NCBI RefSeq assembly: GCF_040187885.1
Contig: NZ_JBDPLH010000001.1
Location: 1,054,001 to 1,118,000, forward strand
Source of the DNA: Roseateles_E cavernae
GTDB taxonomy: Bacteria; Pseudomonadota; Gammaproteobacteria; Burkholderiales; Burkholderiaceae_C
Reading direction: 5' to 3'
DNA: 64,000 bases
The notes under the pieces are model-generated. The model did no database searches. It was given only the letters and a program-made list of their open reading frames with translations, and was not told the DNA's origin. Below, in pieces: positions 25,031 to 33,463 of this stretch. The first letter of the stretch is position 1, and each line of letters starts with the position of its first letter. Position numbers and translations under genes: made by a program.

Positions 25031-25944
25031 TCAGCCCGCAAACCCCAGCCCCAGGTAGTGCCTGCCCAGCTCCGTCAGCTCCCCGCCCGCGCCCAGCAGG
25101 CTGGTGTGGTGCGGGTCGGGCTCCAGCGGCCGGTGAACCAGGCATAGCGGTGCACATCGGCGCGCTGCTCGCAGACGGTGACCATCTCGCTCATCTGCGC
25201 CTTCTGCTTGGCGACCGTATCGATCTGCGCGCCGTCGCTCTGCCCATGCCAGTTGGCGAACTCGGTGACCCAGAAGGGCTTGCCGTACTTGAGCAGGCGG
25301 TCGAGCTGGCCGGCCAGGCCGTAGTCGTACCAGTGGAAGGCCAGCGCATCGAGCTGCGGCTCGCGGCCGCTGTGGGCGGCGCGGTAGGCGGCCAGGAAGG
25401 CGTCCATCCAGGTGATCGGATCCTCGTAGCCGGCCAGCGTGCCCCAGGTGATTGCCGGGCCGACGAGCTGGACGCCGGTCTTGCGCGCGATGGCCTCGTA
25501 GCGCGGCCATAGCGCGGCGGCCTGGGCGGGCGTGAGATGGGCCTGGTCGCGCAGATTCGGCTCGTTCAGCACCAGCAGATGCCTGATGGCCGGGCTGGCC
25601 AGCAGGCGGGCCTCGACGGCCGCTGCGTCGAACTGCTCGTTCCACAGCATAGGCACGAAGTCCAGGCCGGGAGCAGCGGGCGCGGTCGCGGCCGGCCGAT
25701 CGCTCCAGTTGTACCACCAGCTGACGCCCGGTCGCAGCGCGGCGAAGTCGCGCGCATCGGTGAGGTCGTAGGCGATGCCGCGCTTGGCGCTGCGCGTCGG
25801 GCCGGGTGCAGGCGTGGCGGGTGCAGGGCCGGGCGCCGGCGCGTCGCCATCGCTGCCTCCGCCGCCGCAAGCGGCCAGCAGCGGCGCCGTCACCAGGCTG
25901 GCCAGGCCCTGGCAGAGCAGCCGCCTTTTTCTACTCGTCATCAT
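25031..25944 (-). pseudogene. frameshifted lipoprotein glycoside hydrolase (Asl1/Glyco_hydro_cc-like)
   Basis: The frame from the ATG at 25944 encodes a lipoprotein signal (LLAACGGGG), a Pro-rich linker and a TIM-barrel-like domain: KRGIAYDL, WWYNWSDRP, FVPMLWNEQFD, LLVLNEPNLRDQAHL (catalytic-acid style NEPN), ALAFHWYDYG and WVTEFANWHG (nucleophile-style TEF). This is the fungal Asl1-like glycosyl hydrolase fold. At about 25118-25121 the frame shifts: the first frame ends in junk and stops at 25075, while the next frame continues as EPDPHHTSLLGAGGELTELG to a stop at 25031. One missing C in a C run explains it. It is either a recent loss or a base-call error. Confidence 0.7.
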
Positions 25945-26081
25945 CACAGCGACCTCAGGAAATCGATCACCGCATCGCGCTCGGACTTGCTCAGCGCCTC
26001 GAAGCGGCCGCGGCTGTCGGTGGCCTCGCCGCCGTGCCTCAGGATGGCTTCCTGCAGCATGCGGGCGCGGCCGTCAGGCAG
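25944..26081 (-). pseudogene. 3' remnant of a di-heme oxidoreductase-like (DUF1111) gene
   Basis: The last 45 codons read LPDGRARMLQEAILRHGG, then RFEALSKSERDAVIDFLRSL, which is the typical C-terminal end of the DUF1111/di-heme thiol-oxidoreductase family. Upstream the frame continues without any family resemblance and has no CxxCH heme sites, so only the tail survives. Its stop overlaps the ATG of the glycosyl hydrolase gene (TGATG), suggesting that the two were once co-translated. Confidence 0.6.
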
Positions 26082-26311
26082 ATCCCTGCCACCACCCACC
26101 CATGTCCAACTGCTACGCATGCTGCGCCCCTTGTATCGCCGATTCGGCTTGTCTTTGTAAGGGCGACAGGATTGCACCGGACTTGCATCCGGGATGTAAC
26201 TTTTCGCGTCGCACGGCCGCGGTGCATGGCCGTGGGCACCGGGCCCCGGCCACCCGATGCCAGGTCTTGCCTCTCACCGATCGATACAGATGACGGCTAT
26301 GTGACGGCGGC
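26082..26311. other. non-coding gap between decayed genes and the receptor array
   Basis: No supported gene or RNA is seen in this 230-bp gap. It contains the probable deletion junction of the DUF1111 remnant and the 3' end of the seven-gene receptor operon. There is no clear hairpin plus T tract, so the terminator of that operon could not be located. Confidence 0.4.
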
Positions 26312-28093
26312 TCAGGCGATGTCCACGAAGCGCCACCAATCCCGCGCAAACGGATGCCGCCAGAACCCATGCACGCCGGGCTGGCTGACGTCGGTGCGCA
26401 GCGCATGCCAGTGCGGCAGATAGGGCACATAGGCCAGCAGCAGCCGGTTGGCCTCGCGCATCAGGGCCAGGCGCTCGGGGCCGTCGGGCAGCGCGCGCTG
26501 GGCCTCGTAGAGGCGGTCGTAGGCGGCCAGCTTGAAGCGCGCGTCATTGCTCTGGTCGGCATTGGGGCCGTAGGCCATGCCGAGAAAGAAGTCGGCGTCG
26601 GGGAAGGAAATGTTCCAGGAGAAGCCCCAGATCTGCAGCTGGCCGGCCAGCGACTTCTTGATCAGCTCGCCGAAGGTGCCGGTCTCGAACACCATGCGCA
26701 GGCCGACGGCGTCCATGCGCTTCTTCCACAGCTCGTCGAGCGCACGCTGGCGCGAGGTGTTGACGCCGGCCATGCGCAGCAGCAGCTTGGAGCCGTCGGG
26801 GTTCTCCAGATAGCCGTCGCCGTCGACATCCTTGTAGCCCCAGACATCGAGCAGCGCGCGGGCGCGCGGCAGATCGGGCGTGCTCATCTCGCTCTTCAGC
26901 TGCGGGTCGTGGCCATAGACGGCCGCCGGCAGCAGCGACTGGGCCGGCACGCCCTGGCCCTTGTAGACCTGCTGCAGCTCGACCTGGCTGTCATAGGCCA
27001 GCGCGATGGCGCGGCGCAGCGCCACCTTCTCCGGTGTGTAGCCACCGACCTGCGCATCGTTGAAGTTGAAGAAGGAAAAGCGCACATCGGCGCCCAGCGT
27101 GCTGCGCGCCGTCACGCCCTTGCGCTGCAGCGCCGGCGCCAGCCGGCCGCCCGGCAGGGCCAGCGGCGCGACGCCGGGCGGCATCTCGACGACGTCGAGC
27201 TCACCGCCCTCGAAGGCCAGCCAGCGCGGCTGCTCCTCCTCGATGATGCTGATCTGCACCTGGTCGACCAGCGGCAGGCGCTTGCCCTGCAGCCGGGCCG
27301 CCAGCGCCTGTGCGGCCGGGTCGTCGGCCGGCGCCTGGCTGTCGAAGAACTGCTCGCGGAACTGCGGGTTGCGCGCCAGCAGCACTTGCGAGCCGCGCCG
27401 CCAGTTCGCCAGCCGGAACGGGCCGGTGCCGACCGGGTGGGCCATGATGTCGGCGCCATAGGCCTCGACCACCTCGCGGGCGACGGCCGCGCTCAGCCCG
27501 GCATTGGCGAACACATAGATGAAGCGCGGATCGCTCTGCGCCAGCTTCACCTCTAAGCGGTAGCGGTCCAGCGCGCGCAGGCCCGCCACCGGCGTGTCGT
27601 AGTCCAGCCCGGTCTTGTTCTTGATGGCGCGCTGGCGCAGCTCGCTCAGGCCCAGGATCCTGGCGCCCTCGAACTGGTAGAGGTGCTCGGTCTTGATGCG
27701 GGGGTCGTAATAGCGCTTGATGCTGTAGACATAGTCCTCGGCCACCAGCTCGCGCGGCTTGCCCTTGAAGGCCGGGTCCTCGCTGAAGAAGAGGCCGGGC
27801 TTGAGCGTGAAGACGAAGCGGCGGTAGTCCTCGCTGATCTCGGGCAGCGCGACAGCCGTCTGCGGCCGCAGCTGCGCCGGCCGGGCCAGGCAGTCGAAGG
27901 TCAGCGGCGACTCGAAGATGTGCGCGTTGATGATGACCGAGGTCTGGTCCGAGACCTGCGGCGGGTCGAAGCCGACCTCGGCCGCGTTGAAGGCGGTGCG
28001 CAGGACTTTCTTCCTGCTCGCCGGCTGGGCCTGCAGCAGGGCCGGCGCGGCACCCAGCGCGGCGGCCGCGCCCAGCAGATCGCGGCGCTTCAT
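26312..28093 (-). CDS. family-5 ABC substrate-binding protein, copy 7 (distal)
   Basis: 593 aa. The N-terminus MKRRDLLGAAAALGAAPALLQ looks like a Tat signal (RRDLLG), unlike the Sec signals of the other six copies. The body is a peptide/nickel-type solute receptor: RTAFNAAEVGFDPPQVSD, AHPVGTGPFRLANWRRG, QPRWLAFEGGELDVVE and GGYTPEKVALRRAIALAYDS. A loop DVDGDGYLENPDG near residue 422 resembles a calcium-binding EF-hand loop. It is the most divergent copy and shares several local features with copy 1 rather than with copies 2-6. Its ATG overlaps the stop of copy 6. It delivers an unknown oligopeptide-like ligand to a permease. Confidence 0.9.
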   Translation of the reverse strand: MKRRDLLGAAAALGAAPALLQAQPASRKKVLRTAFNAAEVGFDPPQVSDQTSVIINAHIFESPLTFDCLARPAQLRPQTAVALPEISEDYRRFVFTLKPGLFFSEDPAFKGKPRELVAEDYVYSIKRYYDPRIKTEHLYQFEGARILGLSELRQRAIKNKTGLDYDTPVAGLRALDRYRLEVKLAQSDPRFIYVFANAGLSAAVAREVVEAYGADIMAHPVGTGPFRLANWRRGSQVLLARNPQFREQFFDSQAPADDPAAQALAARLQGKRLPLVDQVQISIIEEEQPRWLAFEGGELDVVEMPPGVAPLALPGGRLAPALQRKGVTARSTLGADVRFSFFNFNDAQVGGYTPEKVALRRAIALAYDSQVELQQVYKGQGVPAQSLLPAAVYGHDPQLKSEMSTPDLPRARALLDVWGYKDVDGDGYLENPDGSKLLLRMAGVNTSRQRALDELWKKRMDAVGLRMVFETGTFGELIKKSLAGQLQIWGFSWNISFPDADFFLGMAYGPNADQSNDARFKLAAYDRLYEAQRALPDGPERLALMREANRLLLAYVPYLPHWHALRTDVSQPGVHGFWRHPFARDWWRFVDIA

Positions 28094-29871
28094 GGTTTTG
28101 TGCGCGGCAACACGTCGATCAGATGCCAGAACTCGTTGCGGAACAAGGGCCGCCGGTAGCCGATCAGCCAGGGCTGGGCGATGTCGTTGACGATGCGGTG
28201 CACATGGGTCTTGGTGGGCATATAGGCGGTCTGCAGGCGTTTGGCCTGCAGAAACAAGGCCTCGCGCTCGGGGCCATCGGGCAGGGCCTGCATGCGCTCG
28301 TACAGCGCATCGAACTCGGCATTCTTGAAGCGCGACAGGTTCTGGTTGCCGGCCTGCGGGCCGTAGAAGCGCTGCAGGGCCTGCAGACCGTCGGGCGCGG
28401 TGGCGGTGGTGCCCATCATCCACAGCTGCAGCTTGCCGGCGCGCGCGGCCTTCAGCTGCTCGGGCCATTTGCCGGCGAAGAACTTGGTGCGGATGCCGAC
28501 GCGCTTGAAGTTGATCGTCCACAGCTCGTCATACTGGCGCGACAGCGCATCGGGTTGGGTCGCGACCTCCAGCGCCAGCGGGCCGCCATCGGGGCGGTCG
28601 CGCCAGCCGTCGCCGTCCTGGTCGACATAGCCATACATATCGAGCAGGGCGTTGGCGCGGGCCGGGTCGAAGTCGCCGTTCTCGCTCTTGAACTCGGGGT
28701 CGTAGCCGCTGGTGTGGGGCAGCAGCGGCGACTGCGCGGGAATCGCCTGGCCGCGCCGCACCAGGCGGATCTCGCGCTCCACATCCAGCGCCAGCGACAG
28801 TGCGCGGCGCAGCGCCACCCGCTCGGGCGTGTAGCCGCCGATCAGCGGGTCTTCCATATTGAAGTAGGTGAAGGCGCTGTCGGCATTGACCAGGCGGCTC
28901 AGCTGCATGCCCTGCTTGGCGAGATTGGGCGCCAGCTTGCCGTGTGGCAGCGCCACCGCGACGAACTCGGGCGGCACGCGGTCGATCAGATCATGTTCGC
29001 CGCCCAGATAGGACAACCAGCGCGGCTGCGACTCCTCGATGATGCTGACCTCGACGCGGTCCACCATCGGGAGGCGCCGGCCCTTCAGCCGGGCCAGGAT
29101 GGCCTGGCCCTCGGCGTCGTCGGCGCGTGGCTGGGCCTCGTAGACGCGCTCGCGGTAGCCGGGGTTGCGCTCCAGCACGATCAGCGAGCTGCGCCGCCAG
29201 TCCTTCAGCACAAAGGGGCCGGTGCCGACCGGGTGGGCGCTGATCTGCTCGCCATAGTGCTGCACCACCTCGCGGGCCACGGCGCCGAACAGGTCGTTGG
29301 TGGCCAATGCCTGCAGAAAGCGCGGACGCGGCGCCTTGAGCCGTATCTGCAGCGTGTGGCGATCCAACACGTGCAGGCCCTCGATGGGGTTGTCGTAGTC
29401 GAAGCCGCTCTTGTTCGTCAGCGTGGCCCGGCGCCGCTCGGCCAGGCCCAGGATGCCGTATTCCTCGACCGCGGCCCACATGGGGCTCTTGACCGCCGGG
29501 TCGGCAAAGCGCATCAGGCTGTAGACATAGTCCTGGGCCACCAGCTCGCGTCTCTTGCCTTTGAAGGCCGGATCGTCGGCGAAGAAGATGCCGGGCTTGA
29601 GCTTGATGGTCCAGCGGGTGAATTCGGCATTGACCTCGGGCAGGGCCGCCGCCGTCAGCGGCACGATCTTGACCGGCAGGGCCAGCGGGTCGTAGCCGTA
29701 GAGCGCCTCGAAGATATGGGGCGTGACGGTGCGCGAGTAGATATCGCTGACCTGGGCCGGATCGAAGCCGGTCTCGGCGATCGGGAAGGCGTAGCGGAAG
29801 GTCTTGGGTTCGGCGCCGGCCGCCACCTGGCACAGGGTGGCCAGCATGGCCAGGACGATGCGCTTGATCAT
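28090..29871 (-). CDS. family-5 ABC substrate-binding protein, copy 6
   Basis: 593 aa with a Sec signal (MIKRIVLAMLATLCQVAAGA). It keeps the array core: RYAFPIAETGFDPAQVSDIYSR, IKLKPGIFFADDPAFKGK, AHPVGTGPFVLKDWRRSS and GGYTPERVALRRALSLALD. The calcium-loop-like motif DQDGDGWRDRPDG lies near residue 417. The late segment QYDELWTINFKRVG deviates from the (E/D)xxWxK(N/D)xDAxG pattern of its neighbours and may alter ligand contacts. Stop and start overlap the adjacent copies by 4 bp, so translation is coupled on both sides. Confidence 0.9.
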   Translation of the reverse strand: MIKRIVLAMLATLCQVAAGAEPKTFRYAFPIAETGFDPAQVSDIYSRTVTPHIFEALYGYDPLALPVKIVPLTAAALPEVNAEFTRWTIKLKPGIFFADDPAFKGKRRELVAQDYVYSLMRFADPAVKSPMWAAVEEYGILGLAERRRATLTNKSGFDYDNPIEGLHVLDRHTLQIRLKAPRPRFLQALATNDLFGAVAREVVQHYGEQISAHPVGTGPFVLKDWRRSSLIVLERNPGYRERVYEAQPRADDAEGQAILARLKGRRLPMVDRVEVSIIEESQPRWLSYLGGEHDLIDRVPPEFVAVALPHGKLAPNLAKQGMQLSRLVNADSAFTYFNMEDPLIGGYTPERVALRRALSLALDVEREIRLVRRGQAIPAQSPLLPHTSGYDPEFKSENGDFDPARANALLDMYGYVDQDGDGWRDRPDGGPLALEVATQPDALSRQYDELWTINFKRVGIRTKFFAGKWPEQLKAARAGKLQLWMMGTTATAPDGLQALQRFYGPQAGNQNLSRFKNAEFDALYERMQALPDGPEREALFLQAKRLQTAYMPTKTHVHRIVNDIAQPWLIGYRRPLFRNEFWHLIDVLPRTKP

Positions 29872-31667
29872 GGGCGTTGGCTGGGGTCGATGTCCACCCA
29901 CTGCCAGAACTGCTGGCTGAAGGGCGGCCGCTTGTAGCCGATCAGCCAGGGCTGGCTGAGGTCGCTGATGACGCGGTGCACCAGGAACTTGATCGGCATA
30001 TAGGCCGTCGTCAGCTTCTGCGCCTCGCGCAGCAGGGCCAGGCGCTCGGGGCCGTCGGGCAGGGCCTGCAGCTGCTCGTAGATTGCATCGAAACGCGCCA
30101 GCTTGAAGCGGCTGAAGTTCTGGCCGCCGGCCGAGGGGCTGTAGAGCAGCTCCAGGCCGGGCTGCACATCGGGCGAGTTGGAACTGAAGCCCAGCTGCCA
30201 CAGCATCAGCTGGCCGGCGCGTGCGGCCTTCAGCTGCTCGGGCCATTTGGCCACCTTGACCTCCAGGCGTATGCCCAGCGCGTCGAGGTCGCGCTTCCAC
30301 ATCTCCTCGAAGGAGCGTGAGCGTGCATCGGGCGAGCTGGCATAGCGGATCAGCAGCGGCTTGCCGTCCGGCAGATCGCGCCAGCCGTCGCCGTCGCGGT
30401 CGGTATAGCCGAACAGGTCCAGCAAGGCCTTGGCCCGGACGGGGTCGTGGTCGCTATTGGGGCTTTTGTAGTCGGCGTCGAAGCCGAAGGTGTAGGGCGC
30501 GACCACGCTCTGCGCCGGCACGGCCTGGCCGCGCCAGACATTGCTGACCTGGCGGCCCACATCGGTGCCCAGGCCGATGGCGCGGCGCAGCGCCACCTTG
30601 TCGGGCGTGTAGCCGCCGACCACCGGGTCCTTCATGTCCCAGTAGTACATGAAGCGGTCGGAGGCCAGCACCCGCTCCAGCTGCATGCCCCGGCGCGCCA
30701 GATTGGGCGCCAGCTTGCCGTGCGGGATGGCCTGGTTGGCGAAGGGTGCGGGCAGCACCCAGGAGAGCTCGAACTCGCCGTTCAGAAAGGACAGCCAGCG
30801 CGGCTGGTCTTCCTCGATGATGGCCACCTCGACCCGGTCCACCATGGGCAGGCGCCGGCCCTTGAAGCGGGCCAGCAGGGCCTGGCCGGCCGCATCGTCG
30901 GCGCTGGGTTCGGCATCGTAGAAGCGCTCGCGGTAGGCGGGGTTGCGCTCGAACACCATCAGCGAGCTGCGCCGCCACTGCTTCAGCAGGAAGGGGCCGG
31001 TGCCGACCGGATGGGCGCTGATCTTGTCGCCGTAGAACTCGACCACCTCGCGCGCCACCGCGCCGAACAGATCACCGCTGGCCAGCGTGAACAGCAGGCG
31101 CGGGCGCGGTGCGGCGAGCCTGAACTGCAGCGTGTAGCGGTCCAGCGCGCGCAGGCCCTCGACCGGGCGGTCGTAGTCAAAGGGTTTCTTGGTCTTCAGC
31201 ACGTCCTGGCGCAGCTCGTCCACGCCCAGCATGCCGACGTCCTTGAGCGTCGAGTAGATCGGGCTCTTGCTCGCGGGGTCGAAGAAGCGCTTGAGGCTGT
31301 AGACGAAGTCCTCGGCCACCAGCTCGCGTCTGGCACCCTTGAAGGCCGGGTCGTCGGCAAAGAAGATGCCGGGGCGGATCTTGATGGTCCAGGTCCGGAA
31401 GTCGGCCGAATGCTCGGGCATGCCCTCGGCGACATTGGGGCGTATCTTGTAGGGCCGGGCCAGATAGTCGTACTCGTACAGCCCATCGAAGATGTGGCTG
31501 GTCATGATGCGCGAGTACAGGTCGTTGAGCTGGGCCGGGTCGAAGCCGGTCTCGGCCGCGTTCAACGCGTAGCGCAGCACCTTGGGCTCGGCGGCCTGCT
31601 GCGACTGCGCGGGCTGGGCCGCCATCAGCAGCAGGGCCAGGCCGGCCAGCAGCTGGCGGGCGATCAT
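29868..31667 (-). CDS. family-5 ABC substrate-binding protein, copy 5
   Basis: 599 aa; Sec signal MIARQLLAGLALLLMAAQPAQ. The core motifs RYALNAAETGFDPAQLNDLYSR, AHPVGTGPFLLKQWRRSS and GGYTPDKVALRRAIGLGTD are present. The middle part is more diverged: FELSWVLPAPFANQAIPHGK replaces the usual E(R/E)VPxEF, and YYWDMKDPVVGG replaces FNMEDP. These sites line the cleft in family-5 receptors, so a different ligand range is plausible. The loop DRDGDGWRDLPDG is retained. It overlaps both neighbours by 4 bp. Confidence 0.9.
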   Translation of the reverse strand: MIARQLLAGLALLLMAAQPAQSQQAAEPKVLRYALNAAETGFDPAQLNDLYSRIMTSHIFDGLYEYDYLARPYKIRPNVAEGMPEHSADFRTWTIKIRPGIFFADDPAFKGARRELVAEDFVYSLKRFFDPASKSPIYSTLKDVGMLGVDELRQDVLKTKKPFDYDRPVEGLRALDRYTLQFRLAAPRPRLLFTLASGDLFGAVAREVVEFYGDKISAHPVGTGPFLLKQWRRSSLMVFERNPAYRERFYDAEPSADDAAGQALLARFKGRRLPMVDRVEVAIIEEDQPRWLSFLNGEFELSWVLPAPFANQAIPHGKLAPNLARRGMQLERVLASDRFMYYWDMKDPVVGGYTPDKVALRRAIGLGTDVGRQVSNVWRGQAVPAQSVVAPYTFGFDADYKSPNSDHDPVRAKALLDLFGYTDRDGDGWRDLPDGKPLLIRYASSPDARSRSFEEMWKRDLDALGIRLEVKVAKWPEQLKAARAGQLMLWQLGFSSNSPDVQPGLELLYSPSAGGQNFSRFKLARFDAIYEQLQALPDGPERLALLREAQKLTTAYMPIKFLVHRVISDLSQPWLIGYKRPPFSQQFWQWVDIDPSQRP

Positions 31668-33463
31668 GGCTTGCTGGCCGGCTCGATGTCCACATAGCTC
31701 CACCAGTCCTGCTTGAACGGGTGGCGGCGATAGCCGATCAGCTGCGGTTGCGCCAGATCGGTGATGAAGCGGTGGGCCTTGTGCTTGTAAGGCATATAGG
31801 CCGTCATCAGGCGCTCGCTCTCGCGGAACAGGGCCGCGCGCTCGGGGCCGTCGGGCATGGGCGCGGTCCGCTCGAACAGGCGGTCGGCCGCCGGCAGGCG
31901 GATGCGTGCGAAGTTCTGGCTGCCGATATAGAGGGAGGAGAGACTGCTCAGGAAGTCTTGCGGATCGGGCATCGAGGCCGAGGTGGCCAGGCTCCAGATC
32001 TGGAACTTGCCGGCGCGCAGGGCCTTGTAGTTCTCGGGCCATTTGCCCGGCTTGAACGTGACCCGCAGGCCCACCTTGGCCAGCGATTTCTGCCACAGCT
32101 CATCGATCTGGCGCTGCGAGCCGTCCGGCGTGGTCAGGCTGTCGAGCAGCAACGGCTTGCCATCGGGCTGGTCGCGCCATCCATCCCCGTCGCGGTCGAC
32201 ATAGCCATACATATCGAGCAAGGCCTTGGCGCGGGCGGGGTCGTAGTCGCTCATCTCGCTCTTGAAAGCGGGGTCGTAGGCGCTGGTGCCGGGCGGATAG
32301 ATAGACTGCGCGACGACGGCCTGGTTGCGCCGGGCCACGCGGATCTCCTGCTCCATATCGGAAGCCAGCGAGATCGCGCGGCGCAGCGCGATGCGCTCGG
32401 GCGTATAGCCGCCGATCACCGGGTCTTCCAGATTGAAGACCCAGAAACCCACATCCGGGCTCAGCACGCGGTAGCCGCGCATGGCTTTCTTGGCCAGATT
32501 CGGCGCCAGCTTGCCGTTGGGCATGGCCTGGCTGATGAATTCGTTGGGCACCCGCTCCAGCAGGTCGAACTCGCCGCCCAGGAAGGCCAGCCAGCGCGGT
32601 TGCCCCTCCTCGATGATGGAGACCTCGATCCGGTCGATCATCGGGATGCGCCGGCCCTTGAAGCGGGCCAGCAAGGCCTGACCCTCGGCATCGTCGGCGC
32701 CGGGCTCGGCCTCGTAGAAGCGCTCGCGGTAGCCGGGGTTCTTCTCCAGCACGATGCGTGAACTGCGGCGCCAGTCCTTCAGCACAAAGGGGCCGGTGCC
32801 GACCGGGTGTTCCATGGTCTTGCCCGGATAGGCCTCGACCACCTCGCGCGCCATCGCGCCATAGAGATCGGTCTGGGCCAGGGTCTGGGGCAGGCGCGGG
32901 CGCGGCTTGTCCAGGCGCAGCTGCAGGGTGTAGCGGTCCAGCGCGCGCAGGCCTGCGATGGGCCGGTCGTAGTCGAAGGACTTGCCGCCGGCACCACCCT
33001 GGCGGAGTTCGGCGCGGTACTCGGCCAGGCCGCTGATGCCCAGCGCCTCGACCTCGCTCCAGTGGCTGGAGGCCACCTCAGGGTCGGCCACCCGCTTGAT
33101 CGCGTAGAGGTAATCCTCGGCCACCAGTTCACGCTTCTTGCCCTTGAAGGCGGGATCGTCGGCGAAGAAGATGCCGGGCTTGACTTTGAAGGTCCAGCTG
33201 CGGAAGTCCTCGCTGTGCTGCGGCATGCCGTCCGCCGTCAGCGGGATCAGCCGGGCCGGCCGCGCCAGATGGTCGTAGCTGTACAGGCCTTCGAAGATGT
33301 GGGCCGTGATGATGCGCGAATAGATATCACCGATCTTGGCCGGGTCGAAGCCGGTCTCGGCGACCTGGAAGGCGTAGCGCAGCACCTTGGGCTCGGCGGC
33401 GAGCGCCGGACCCGTCATCAACAAGGCGGCCAGGGCTGCCGTCCCCCATTGCTTCAGCTTCAT
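31664..33463 (-). CDS. family-5 ABC substrate-binding protein, copy 4
   Basis: 599 aa; Sec signal MKLKQWGTAALAALLMTGPALA. It carries RYAFQVAETGFDPAKIGDIYSR, EHPVGTGPFVLKDWRRSS, LLERVPNEFISQAMPNGK and FWVFNLEDPVIGGYTPERI. A small insertion, RQGGAGGKSFDYDRP, occurs where the other copies have LKxKKPFDYD. The C-terminal YIGSQNFARIRLPAADRLFERT also departs from the SGGQNLSRFK pattern of copies 3, 5 and 6. The calcium-type loop DRDGDGWRDQPDG is retained. It is translationally coupled to both neighbours. Confidence 0.9.
   Translation of the reverse strand: MKLKQWGTAALAALLMTGPALAAEPKVLRYAFQVAETGFDPAKIGDIYSRIITAHIFEGLYSYDHLARPARLIPLTADGMPQHSEDFRSWTFKVKPGIFFADDPAFKGKKRELVAEDYLYAIKRVADPEVASSHWSEVEALGISGLAEYRAELRQGGAGGKSFDYDRPIAGLRALDRYTLQLRLDKPRPRLPQTLAQTDLYGAMAREVVEAYPGKTMEHPVGTGPFVLKDWRRSSRIVLEKNPGYRERFYEAEPGADDAEGQALLARFKGRRIPMIDRIEVSIIEEGQPRWLAFLGGEFDLLERVPNEFISQAMPNGKLAPNLAKKAMRGYRVLSPDVGFWVFNLEDPVIGGYTPERIALRRAISLASDMEQEIRVARRNQAVVAQSIYPPGTSAYDPAFKSEMSDYDPARAKALLDMYGYVDRDGDGWRDQPDGKPLLLDSLTTPDGSQRQIDELWQKSLAKVGLRVTFKPGKWPENYKALRAGKFQIWSLATSASMPDPQDFLSSLSSLYIGSQNFARIRLPAADRLFERTAPMPDGPERAALFRESERLMTAYMPYKHKAHRFITDLAQPQLIGYRRHPFKQDWWSYVDIEPASKP

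Noticed and set aside
28123..29937. Open frame of 604 codons on the plus strand, antisense to receptor copies
   Set aside because: It and similar frames opposite each receptor gene (for example 33580-35346 and 37217-39091) mirror the codon bias of the GC-rich genes below them. Their translations are low-complexity Gln/His/Arg/Leu runs without domains.
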